Assembly (NCBI GenBank): GCA_017861215.1
Contig: JAGFXN010000009.1
Span: 1-14,437, forward strand
Origin: Deltaproteobacteria bacterium
Lineage (GTDB): Bacteria; Desulfobacterota; Desulfuromonadia; Geobacterales; DSM-12255
Length of the DNA: 14,437 nucleotides
Direction: 5' to 3'
Shown: positions 6,766-13,676 of the stretch, piece by piece
How positions within the stretch are numbered: position 1 is the first letter of the stretch
How the letters are laid out: the number at the start of each line of letters is the position of its first letter
Position numbers and translations under genes: made by a program
Notes under the pieces: generated by a model
The model's database searches: none
What the model saw: only the letters and a program-made list of their open reading frames with translations
Told to the model about the DNA's origin: nothing

Positions 6766-6794
6766 ATCTTAGCAAAGAAAACTGATTTATTGAA
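6766..6794 (-). promoter_or_regulatory. Weak candidate sigma-70 promoter for mtnA-glnE-ORF64-queF
   Basis: Read on the minus strand, TTCAAT (6789-6794) and TAAGAT (6766-6771) are separated by 17 bp and would start transcription near 6759, about 36 nt before the mtnA ATG. The -10 matches 4 of 6 consensus bases and the -35 only 3 of 6, so this is the best-placed candidate rather than a firm call. Confidence 0.3.
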
Positions 6795-6890
6795 ATCTGT
6801 TTTTGAACTGACAGACCAAAGGCTCATTGCCGGAACAGAACTATTATGCGGAAATAGCCAATAACAGGGAGAAATATCTACTATTTTAAC

Positions 6891-6919
6891 TTGACAGCGC
6901 CCTTGCCCCAATTTATAGT
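6891..6919 (+). promoter_or_regulatory. Near-consensus sigma-70 promoter of the dcw cluster (PmraZ)
   Basis: TTGACA (6891-6896) is a perfect -35 box and TATAGT (6914-6919) a 5-of-6 -10 box, spaced exactly 17 bp. Transcription would start near 6926, leaving a leader of about 35 nt before the GTG at 6961. It points into mraZ and is the only strong promoter seen for the seven genes that follow. The four GTGG boxes begin about 5 bp after the predicted start, so a bound repressor would block initiation or early elongation. Confidence 0.85.
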
Positions 6920-6930
6920 TTCCCCACGAA

Positions 6931-6970
6931 GTGGAAAAAAGTGGAAAATGGTGGTTGAGAGTGGCAAAGT
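6931..6970 (+). promoter_or_regulatory. MraZ operator: four GTGG direct repeats with 10-bp period
   Basis: GTGG occurs at 6931, 6941, 6951 and 6961, each starting exactly 10 bp after the last, so all face the same side of the helix. MraZ of E. coli binds tandem TGGGN repeats spaced by 5 nt, and Mycoplasma MraZ binds AAAGTG-type repeats; the present boxes have the same 10-bp register, with GTGGA, GTGGA, GTGGT and GTGGC cores. The array covers the short leader, and the last box contains the probable mraZ start codon, so the operator also overlaps the translation start. Binding has not been shown for this protein; the assignment rests on pattern and position. Confidence 0.8.
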
Positions 6971-7443
6971 TCCGAGGGGTGTATCCGACAACCATAGATG
7001 CCAAGGGGCGCACCAGCCTGCCGGCCAGGTTCAGGGAGATCCTTGTCGAGAGCTTTGGCGACGACCGGTTTTTCCTTACCAACTCTTCTCCTGTAGATCT
7101 TGGCGGCGGCAGTTACAGTTCCGGGCTGCTCATCTTTCCCTACCGGGAGTTTGCACTTTTTGAAGAGAAGTTTCAGGAGAGTCGCGGGCTGACTCCTGCC
7201 CAGCGTGACAGTATCATCAATCTCATCATCAATCCTGCGGTCGAGCTCTCCGCCGACAAGCTCGGCAGGTTCCTGGTGCCGCCGAACATGCGCAGAAGCG
7301 CGGCGCTTGAACGGGATATTCTTTTTGTGGCGGCAATGGACAAGATAAAGATCTGGAGCCAGCCGGAGTGGGAGAAGGTTCTTACGCAGAATATCAGAAA
7401 CTTCCCTTCCGGGAGTGAGGCGGCGGCGGAGCTGGGACTGTAG
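6961..7443 (+). CDS. mraZ: Transcriptional regulator MraZ
   Basis: MraZ is a DNA-binding protein of the AbrB/SpoVT type that forms rings and regulates its own dcw cluster. The 160-residue product has the two expected half-domains, each with a D-x-x-G-R motif: DAKGR (13-17) followed by TSLPARFRE, and DKLGR (99-103) followed by FLVPP. The frame is open back to a GTG at 6931, but family similarity begins at FRG, so GTG 6961 (AKFRGVYPTTID) is the better start; TTG 6955 is possible. The ribosome site is weak (GGTGG, 6 nt upstream) and lies inside the operator. The segment between the half-domains includes a glycine-rich loop (LGGGSYSSG, 47-55), which makes the protein slightly longer than E. coli MraZ (152). 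It is first in the cluster and overlaps rsmH by 1 bp. Confidence 0.93.
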   Translation: MAKFRGVYPTTIDAKGRTSLPARFREILVESFGDDRFFLTNSSPVDLGGGSYSSGLLIFPYREFALFEEKFQESRGLTPAQRDSIINLIINPAVELSADKLGRFLVPPNMRRSAALERDILFVAAMDKIKIWSQPEWEKVLTQNIRNFPSGSEAAAELGL

Positions 7444-8381
7444 TGACCGGCTTCAGCCACATTCCGGTTTTGCCGGCAGAGGTTCTTCACTACCTCGCAC
7501 CGGTTGCCGGTGGCAGCTATCTTGACGGAACCCTGGGCGGAGGCGGTCATGCCGCCCTGATACTGGAAGCGGCAGGGAGGGGCGGCAGGCTGTTCGGCTT
7601 TGACCGTGACCTGGCGGCCATTGCTGCTGCGTCGCAAGCACTGGCCGGTTTCGGCGGCAGCTTCATTCCGGTACACAGAAACTTCTCCGAACTGGCCGAG
7701 GCGCTTGCGGCGCTCGACGTGACAGCTCTTGACGGGTTTCTTCTCGATCTCGGGGTTTCATCGCATCAGCTTGATACGGCTGAGCGTGGTTTCAGTTTTC
7801 AGCAGGATGCTCCTCTGGATATGCGCATGGACAGAAGCTGCGCCAGGAGCGCCGCGGATCTGGTCAATACCCTTTCCCACGGGGAGCTGGCCAGCATCAT
7901 CAGGACCTACGGTGAAGAGCGCTGGGCCGGCCGGATCGCCGCATTTATCTGCAAGGCGCGGGAGGATGCTCCGCTTGTCAGCACCTGCCAGCTGGCGGAC
8001 ATCGTCAAAGGGGCAATTCCCCGTAAAGCCTGGGAAGAGCGCCTCCATCCGGCAACGCGGACTTTTCAGGCGCTCCGGATCGCGGTGAACGATGAGCTTG
8101 CCAGTCTGGAAAAAGGGCTGGCGGCGGCTGTTGCTTTCCTGAAGCCGGGCGGTCGCGGGGTGGTTATCTCGTTTCACTCGCTCGAAGACCGCATTGTCAA
8201 GCAGATGTTCCGGAAAATGTCGGCAGGGTGTATCTGCCCGAAAGATTTTCCGGTCTGCGTCTGCAGTCACCGGCCGGAGGTACGGGTACTCACCGGGAAA
8301 CCGGTAATGGCGACAGAGCAAGAGCTGGCAGAGAATCCGCGCTCCAGAAGTGCCAAGCTGAGGGCCGTGCAGAAGCTCTGA
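7443..8381 (+). CDS. rsmH: 16S rRNA (cytosine(1402)-N(4))-methyltransferase RsmH
   Basis: RsmH (MraW) uses SAM to methylate N4 of C1402 in the 16S rRNA decoding centre. The 312-residue product opens with HIPVLPAEV, typical of the family, and has the SAM-binding motif DGTLGGGGH (28-36), the acidic FDRD after the second strand (53-56), the DLGVSSHQLD motif (102-111), HPATRTFQALRIAVNDEL in the second half, SFHSLEDRIVK, and the closing NPRSRSAKLR. All family landmarks are present. The start is GTG (7443-7445), whose first base is the last base of the mraZ TAG stop, with GGGA 5 nt upstream. It is the second gene of the dcw transcript. A hairpin straddles its stop codon (see that entry). Confidence 0.97.
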   Translation: MTGFSHIPVLPAEVLHYLAPVAGGSYLDGTLGGGGHAALILEAAGRGGRLFGFDRDLAAIAAASQALAGFGGSFIPVHRNFSELAEALAALDVTALDGFLLDLGVSSHQLDTAERGFSFQQDAPLDMRMDRSCARSAADLVNTLSHGELASIIRTYGEERWAGRIAAFICKAREDAPLVSTCQLADIVKGAIPRKAWEERLHPATRTFQALRIAVNDELASLEKGLAAAVAFLKPGGRGVVISFHSLEDRIVKQMFRKMSAGCICPKDFPVCVCSHRPEVRVLTGKPVMATEQELAENPRSRSAKLRAVQKL

Positions 8382-8390
8382 CAGCTTCTG
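8370..8390 (+). promoter_or_regulatory. Hairpin spanning the rsmH stop codon, upstream of the ftsL ribosome site
   Basis: CAGAAGCT (8370-8377) and AGCTTCTG (8383-8390) form a perfect 8-bp stem with loop CTGAC; the rsmH TGA (8379-8381) is in the loop. The following bases (TAAACGG) include no T-run, so it should not act as a standard terminator. It ends 10 nt before the ftsL AAGGAGG. It could be an RNA processing or stability element, or set the balance between rsmH and ftsL expression. Confidence 0.55.
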
Positions 8391-8412
8391 TAAACGGAAG
8401 AAGGAGGTTGAT

Positions 8413-8748
8413 ATGGCAAACATGCGCGCCACAATGGATAAGGTAGCCGATCCGCGGCGGCTTGACTCTGCAGTTGAAGAGAAGAGCGATTTCTTTGTCT
8501 ACATGATCGGCATCATCATCATCGTCACAGCGGTCTCTGTTTTCCATGTATGGTCGCGAGTCAAGGTCATGGATCTCAACCTGAAGGTTGGAGAACTGCG
8601 CCGCGAGCTGAAGGAGCAGGAGCAGGTGCAGGGGGGGCTCAAGCTTGAAGTCGCCTCGTTGAAGATGCCGGCCAGAATCGAGAATCTGGCAACAGGCGAA
8701 CTGGGAATGTCGCTGCCGACCGAGCAGCAGGTGGTTCAGGTAAAGTGA
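8413..8748 (+). CDS. ftsL: Cell division protein FtsL
   Basis: FtsL is a small single-pass inner-membrane protein that joins FtsB and FtsQ and helps activate FtsW-FtsI at the septum. The 111-residue product has a cytoplasmic N-terminus of about 26 residues, a hydrophobic segment (27-47, FFVYMIGIIIIVTAVSVFHVW), a charged heptad-like periplasmic coiled coil (about 50-85, with LRRELKEQEQVQ), and a short tail including IENLATGELGMSLP, a form common in FtsL. Sequence identity in this family is low, so the call leans on topology, length and its place between rsmH and ftsI. The ATG has an excellent AAGGAGG (8401-8407) 5 nt upstream, the strongest ribosome site of the cluster. Its stop overlaps the GTG of ftsI (GTGA). 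Confidence 0.9.
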   Translation: MANMRATMDKVADPRRLDSAVEEKSDFFVYMIGIIIIVTAVSVFHVWSRVKVMDLNLKVGELRRELKEQEQVQGGLKLEVASLKMPARIENLATGELGMSLPTEQQVVQVK

Positions 8749-10727
8749 GAGATAATCGGGAGAAATGGACGCGGTTCAGGATTCGCTTCATCGGCGGAAT
8801 TTTCATCCTGCTGCTTTCTGTCTCCATTGCCCGCGCCTTTTACCTGCAGATTTACGAGCAGGAGCGGTTTGCGCATCTTGCCGAGAAACAGCATCTCAAG
8901 GTCGTACAGCTGACCCCTTCCCGTGGAGCAATCTATGACTCCACCAATTCGGCACTGGCAGTTTCCATCGAGATGGACTCCCTCTTCGCTGAACCCCGCA
9001 ATATGGAGAATCTGGCTGCTGCTGCGGCACGGCTCGCTCCGGTTCTCGGCATGACGAAGGAGGCGGTTGAGAAGAAGCTCCATGGCAGCAGGGGGTTTGT
9101 CTGGCTGGCACGCAGACTGACGCCGGAGGTTGCGGCGGCAGTCCGCAAGCTTGATATTGACGGTCTCGGTTTTGCCAAGGAGCCGAAACGGTTTTATCCG
9201 AATGCAGAGATCGGCAGTCATGTCATCGGCTTTACCGGGCTCGACCCGGAAGGGCTTGAAGGAGTGGAGCGCAGGTATGACAGCACTCTCCTCGGCAATA
9301 CCGGCTACATGGTGACCGAGCGCGATGCCCTCGGCAGGGATATCGGCACGCGCGGCATGATGATGAAGAGCGCTTCGGCCGGGCAGAGCCTCATGCTCAC
9401 CATTGACAAGAATATTCAGTATATCGCCGAAAAGGAGCTGGCGGCAGCGGTCGAGAGCAGCCGCGCCAAGGGGGGGATAGCCATAGTCATGGAGCCGCAT
9501 TCAGGCAGGCTGCTTGCCATGGCGAACTATCCGACCTTCAATCCGAACCTGTTCGGCAAATTCCCCCAGCAGGCACTCAGAAACAGGGCGGTCACCGACA
9601 GCTTCGAACCGGGTTCCACCATGAAGGTTTTTCTGATTGCCGCCGCCCTTGAGGAGAAGGCGGTTTCACCGAATGACGCCTTCAACTGCGAAAACGGGGT
9701 ATTCAACATCGGCGGCCGCACCATTCATGATACCCACAAGTACGGCAGGCTGTCCGTTGGCGAAATTCTGAAATATTCGAGCAATATCGGTGCTGCAAAA
9801 ATCGGCACGCGCCTCGGGCCGGAACGGCTGTATGGCTATCTCAAAGGATTCGGTTTCGGTGCAAAGAGCAATATCGACCTCCCCGGGGAGGTTTCCGGCT
9901 ATCTCCGCAACAAAAGCCAGTGGTACGGGGTTGACCTGGCAACGATCTCTTTCGGCCAGGGGATTTCGGTCAGCGCGCTGCAGCTGGCAACGGCAATGTC
10001 GGTCATTGCCAACGGCGGTTCCTTGATGCAGCCGTTCATAGTGGAAAAGATAATGGACGGCAAGGGGAATGTCCTGAAGAGCTTCTCGCCGACCAGCAGG
10101 CAGAGAGTCATTTCTCCCGAGACCGCCGGGATTGTTGCCAAGATGATGGAAGGGGTTGCGGCAGAGGGCGGCACAGGGGCCTCCGCGGCTGTCGACGGTT
10201 TCAGGGTTGCGGGGAAGACCGGCACGGCCCAGAAAGCAGATCCCGTCACGAAGGGATACTCGGCAGACAAGCGGACCGCTTCATTTGTCGGCATTGTCCC
10301 GGCCGATAACCCGCGGCTGACGATAGTCGTTATCGTCGATGAGCCGAAGACCAGCGCCTACGGCGGTGTGGTGGCGGCGCCGGCATTCAGCGCCATCGCC
10401 CGGCAGAGCCTCTGTTATCTGCGCGTCGTCCCGAATCAGCCTCTGAAAAAGAGACCGGGAGTTATCGAGGCGAAGAAAGATGAGCCGCAGGTCGCCACTG
10501 CTGCCGAGGATACGGAAGAGATCTCGCCGGAAAGTCAGTTGCAGGATGGGCTGACCATGGCGAATTTCCGCGGCATGAGCATGCGACAGGTGCTGCAGTT
10601 GATGGAGAAGAAGGGGTTGAATGTCCGTCTGATCGGGAGCGGCAGAGTGATTGAACAGAGTCCGCCGCCAGGGAAAAGGATACACCAGTCTGACCCGGTA
10701 TGGGTACGGCTGGCGCCATCAGCTTGA
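8745..10727 (+). CDS. ftsI: Septal peptidoglycan transpeptidase FtsI (PBP3) with C-terminal PASTA domain
   Basis: FtsI is the class B penicillin-binding protein that crosslinks septal peptidoglycan with FtsW. The 660-residue product has a short cytoplasmic start, one membrane anchor (about 14-33), the pedestal/dimerisation domain (about 55-210), and the transpeptidase domain with the serine motif STMK (S291-K294), SSN (345-347) and KTGTA (491-495). An acidic, proline-containing linker (about 568-600) leads to a PASTA domain (about 602-657, with GMSMRQVLQLMEKKGL and SPPPGKRI). E. coli FtsI (588 residues) lacks PASTA; the domain is usual in SpoVD/PBP2x-type enzymes and, to my knowledge, in Geobacter-like FtsI. 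Start GTG 8745 overlaps the ftsL stop by 4 bp (GTGA), which suggests coupled translation; murE follows after 21 nt. Confidence 0.96.
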   Translation: MRDNREKWTRFRIRFIGGIFILLLSVSIARAFYLQIYEQERFAHLAEKQHLKVVQLTPSRGAIYDSTNSALAVSIEMDSLFAEPRNMENLAAAAARLAPVLGMTKEAVEKKLHGSRGFVWLARRLTPEVAAAVRKLDIDGLGFAKEPKRFYPNAEIGSHVIGFTGLDPEGLEGVERRYDSTLLGNTGYMVTERDALGRDIGTRGMMMKSASAGQSLMLTIDKNIQYIAEKELAAAVESSRAKGGIAIVMEPHSGRLLAMANYPTFNPNLFGKFPQQALRNRAVTDSFEPGSTMKVFLIAAALEEKAVSPNDAFNCENGVFNIGGRTIHDTHKYGRLSVGEILKYSSNIGAAKIGTRLGPERLYGYLKGFGFGAKSNIDLPGEVSGYLRNKSQWYGVDLATISFGQGISVSALQLATAMSVIANGGSLMQPFIVEKIMDGKGNVLKSFSPTSRQRVISPETAGIVAKMMEGVAAEGGTGASAAVDGFRVAGKTGTAQKADPVTKGYSADKRTASFVGIVPADNPRLTIVVIVDEPKTSAYGGVVAAPAFSAIARQSLCYLRVVPNQPLKKRPGVIEAKKDEPQVATAAEDTEEISPESQLQDGLTMANFRGMSMRQVLQLMEKKGLNVRLIGSGRVIEQSPPPGKRIHQSDPVWVRLAPSA

Positions 10728-10748
10728 GATAATGAAAAGGCCGCCGAC

Positions 10749-12263
10749 ATGAAACTCTCACAACTGCTGCAGGCAACTGCTGTCATCAAGGTGATCGGCA
10801 CTGTGGATCCGGAAATCAGCGGACTCCATCACGACTCCCGCACGGTATCTTCCGGCGGGCTCTTTTTTGCACTCAAAGGGGGCCATGCCGACGGCCATCT
10901 GTTTATCCCTGCTGCTGTCGCCAATGGCGCAGCGGCGCTGATTGTGGAAAACTGTGGCAATATCCCTCCCGGGGTAACGGCGGTGCAGGTTGCCGAAGCG
11001 CGGCTGGCCATGGCGGAAATCGCTGCCGCCTTTTACGGCCGGCCGACAGCTGCTGCGCCGCTGATAGGGATCACCGGCACAAACGGCAAGACCACAACGA
11101 CATTCCTGCTCGAAGGGATCCTCAATGCGGCCGGCATGCCTGCCGCGGTTCTCGGTACCATCAGCTACCGTTTCGGAGCTACGGTTTTCGAGGCTTCCCA
11201 CACAACCCCGGAGTCAACCGAACTGCAGGCGGTGCTGAGAAAGCTGGCCGACGCCGGCGCCGGCTCATTTGTCCTGGAGGTTTCGTCGCATGCCCTGGAG
11301 CAGCGGCGCGTGGACGGCTGCAGCTTCGATGTCGGCATATTCAGCAACCTCACCCGTGATCATCTCGATTATCATGGCAGTATGGAGCAGTATCTGCGGG
11401 CAAAAAAGCGCTTCTTTGCAGAGCTGCTCACAGCAGATGCCGTCAAGCCGGTGCGGCGCGCCGCCGTTAATATGGATGATCCCTACGGCGCGGTGATCAG
11501 GGAGTGCGCCGCCTGTCCGGTGATCACCTACGGCAGCGGCGTTGACAACGATGTCCATGGTGTTGCTGTCAGCATTTCGGTACACGGCATCAGCGGCCGC
11601 ATCCACACCCCCAAGGGAGACTTCCCGTTTTCATCAAAGCTGCTGGGACGGTTCAACCTCTCCAATATACTGGCGGCGGTAACGGCCGGTGTGGCGCTTG
11701 ATCTGCCGCTGGCCGCCATCAAGGGCGGTATCGAAAAGCACCTGCCGGTTCCGGGACGGCTGGAGCGGGTGGAGAACAGCCGTGGTGTTACCTGCCTGGT
11801 TGATTATGCCCATACCGGGGATGCGCTGGAGAATGTCCTGTCAACCCTTCAGGAGATTGCGACCGGTCGGATTATAACGGTCTTTGGCTGCGGCGGTGAC
11901 CGGGACAACGGCAAACGCCCGATCATGGGGAGCGTAGCGATACACTACTCCGATCTGGTGGTGGTCACCTCCGATAATCCGCGTACCGAAGATCCGCTGC
12001 GGATTCTTGCGCAGGTGAAGGCGGGTATCGTGCCGGCCGCTGTCCGGGAATACAGCAGCGGGGAACTGGACAGCGGTATTGCCGAAAAGGGATTCATTGT
12101 CATCGAGAACCGCCGTGAAGCAATCCGGCTGGCGGTGCGGCTGGCAAGGCCCGGCGATATTCTGCTGCTGGCAGGCAAGGGGCATGAGGATTACCAGATA
12201 GTAGGCACGACAAAGCATCATTTTGATGACCGTGAAGAGGCGGCAAAAGCTTTTGGAGAGTGA
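10749..12263 (+). CDS. murE: UDP-N-acetylmuramoyl-L-alanyl-D-glutamate--2,6-diaminopimelate ligase
   Basis: MurE adds the third amino acid of the peptidoglycan stem peptide in an ATP-dependent cytoplasmic step. The 504-residue product has the three Mur ligase domains: the UDP-binding N-terminal part with HHDSRTVSSGGLFFALKG (27-44); the ATPase domain with the P-loop GTNGKTTT (110-117), TTPEST (152-157) and YLRAKK, whose K219 is the likely carbamylated lysine; and the C-terminal domain with DYAHTGDALENVL (352-364), FGCGGDRDNGKRPIMG (379-394) and the signature DNPR (409-412). DNPR marks meso-diaminopimelate use, rather than lysine, and so fits a Gram-negative wall. The ATG has AAAAGG 8 nt upstream. 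It ends 6 nt before murF. Confidence 0.97.
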   Translation: MKLSQLLQATAVIKVIGTVDPEISGLHHDSRTVSSGGLFFALKGGHADGHLFIPAAVANGAAALIVENCGNIPPGVTAVQVAEARLAMAEIAAAFYGRPTAAAPLIGITGTNGKTTTTFLLEGILNAAGMPAAVLGTISYRFGATVFEASHTTPESTELQAVLRKLADAGAGSFVLEVSSHALEQRRVDGCSFDVGIFSNLTRDHLDYHGSMEQYLRAKKRFFAELLTADAVKPVRRAAVNMDDPYGAVIRECAACPVITYGSGVDNDVHGVAVSISVHGISGRIHTPKGDFPFSSKLLGRFNLSNILAAVTAGVALDLPLAAIKGGIEKHLPVPGRLERVENSRGVTCLVDYAHTGDALENVLSTLQEIATGRIITVFGCGGDRDNGKRPIMGSVAIHYSDLVVVTSDNPRTEDPLRILAQVKAGIVPAAVREYSSGELDSGIAEKGFIVIENRREAIRLAVRLARPGDILLLAGKGHEDYQIVGTTKHHFDDREEAAKAFGE

Positions 12264-12269
12264 TTTCTG

Positions 12270-13676
12270 ATGTTCACTGTCACCGAGATAGCAGCAGCAA
12301 CCGGCGGCACGGTAACCGGCTCACCCCATGGGAAGGTCTCCGGCGTCTCCACCGATTCACGGACTGTTGCCCCGGGGGAGCTCTTTATTCCCCTGAAGGG
12401 TGAGCGTTTTGACGGGCACGACTATCTGGCGACAGTCTTTTCCAAAGGGGTTGCCGTTGTCCTTGCGGAAGAGCGCCGGCTGGCCGGCATCGCTGTTCCT
12501 GCAGATGCGGCCGTTGTCGCCGTGACTGACACCCTGCGCGCTCTCGGGGATCTGGCCCGAGCATACCGCCGGCGTTTTGCCCTGCCGGTTGTCGGCATAA
12601 CCGGCAGCAACGGCAAGACAACTAGCAAGGAGATGCTGGCCGCAATCCTGGCAAGCGTCGGTCCCGGGCTGAAAACATCCGGCAACCTCAACAATCTTGT
12701 CGGTCTGCCGCAGATGATCCTCCAGCTGGACGATGTCCATACGTGGGCGGTATTCGAGCTGGGGATGAGCGAATTCGGCGAGATCGACCGGCTGGCGGAA
12801 ATTGCCGCGCCGCAGGTCGGCGTGATCACCAATGTCTTTCCGGCGCATCTGGCAAGCATGGGGAGCATGGCCGGGGTTGCCCGGGCGAAGGGGGAGCTTT
12901 TTCTCCGCCTCACGGCCGGGGCAACCGCCATCTTCAATGCTGATGATCCGCTGGTAGCCGCTCTTCCCGTGCCGGAGGGGGTCAGCCGCATCGGTTTCGG
13001 CCTGCACGGCGCTGCTGTGACGGCGCTGAACCTGGTGCAGCACGGCATTGAGGGTCAGAGTTTCACCCTGAAAATCGGTGCCGAGTCGGCTGAGGTGACG
13101 CTGCGCGCCTTCGGGCTGCACAGCATTTACAATGCCCTGGCGGCAGCCGCGGCAGCCGCGGCGCTCGGTCTGCCGCTGGCTGCCGTCAGCGCCGGACTGG
13201 CCGCTTTCACCCCGTACGATAAAAGGTTCAAGCTGGCTGATCTTGGTGCCATTGTCCTGATAGATGACAGCTATAATGCCAATCCCGCCTCGGTCGGCGC
13301 AGCGCTGCTGACGCTCAGGGAGCTGAAGGGCGGGCGCCGGGGCATTGCCGTGCTCGGCGATATGCTGGAACTTGGCGAGGAGAGCGAAGCAGCGCACCGC
13401 GATGTCGGCCATCTGGCGGCAACCTGCGTGGATCGTCTCTATCTTTTCGGAAACATGGCTGACGTGGTTGCGGCCGCCGCCCTTGATGCCGGCATGCCGG
13501 ACCATGAGGTGATTGTCGCCGCCAGTCACGCCGAGATTGAGCAGGATATTGTGAAAGATCATCTTGACGGCGATTATGTCATGGTAAAGGGGTCGCGCGG
13601 GATGAGAATGGATCTTGTGGCAGCCGCTCTCAGGGAAATTTTTTCCGGCCGGGACTATGATGGAGGGAGAGGCTGA
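12270..13676 (+). CDS. murF: UDP-N-acetylmuramoyl-tripeptide--D-alanyl-D-alanine ligase
   Basis: MurF joins D-Ala-D-Ala to the UDP-MurNAc-tripeptide, finishing the cytoplasmic pentapeptide precursor. The 468-residue product shows STDSRTVAPGELFIPLKG near the start (27-44), the P-loop ITGSNGKTTSKEM (110-122), the NLNNLVGLP segment (139-147), FELGMSEFGEID, a NVFPAHLASMGS segment where other MurF proteins read NIGPAHLE, and IDDSYNANPASV and VLGDMLELGEES in the C-terminal domain. The region around 290-305 contains an alanine run, AAAAAAAALGLPLAA, in the central domain. The ribosome site GGAGAG lies in the last codons of murE, 9 nt before the ATG, and the stop shares one base with the mraY start (TGATG). 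All catalytic landmarks are present. Confidence 0.97.
   Translation: MFTVTEIAAATGGTVTGSPHGKVSGVSTDSRTVAPGELFIPLKGERFDGHDYLATVFSKGVAVVLAEERRLAGIAVPADAAVVAVTDTLRALGDLARAYRRRFALPVVGITGSNGKTTSKEMLAAILASVGPGLKTSGNLNNLVGLPQMILQLDDVHTWAVFELGMSEFGEIDRLAEIAAPQVGVITNVFPAHLASMGSMAGVARAKGELFLRLTAGATAIFNADDPLVAALPVPEGVSRIGFGLHGAAVTALNLVQHGIEGQSFTLKIGAESAEVTLRAFGLHSIYNALAAAAAAAALGLPLAAVSAGLAAFTPYDKRFKLADLGAIVLIDDSYNANPASVGAALLTLRELKGGRRGIAVLGDMLELGEESEAAHRDVGHLAATCVDRLYLFGNMADVVAAAALDAGMPDHEVIVAASHAEIEQDIVKDHLDGDYVMVKGSRGMRMDLVAAALREIFSGRDYDGGRG

Noticed and set aside
485..6799. A 13-mer (TTATTGAAATCTG) occurring at 485-497 and again at 6787-6799
   Set aside because: One shared 13-mer in 14 kb is about what chance gives, the contexts differ, and the flanks do not extend the match.
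6739..6861. TTGGCTAT (6739-6746) and ATAGCCAA (6854-6861), an 8-bp inverted pair in the mtnA-mraZ gap
   Set aside because: The arms are over 100 bp apart and short; nothing else supports a structure or looped operator.
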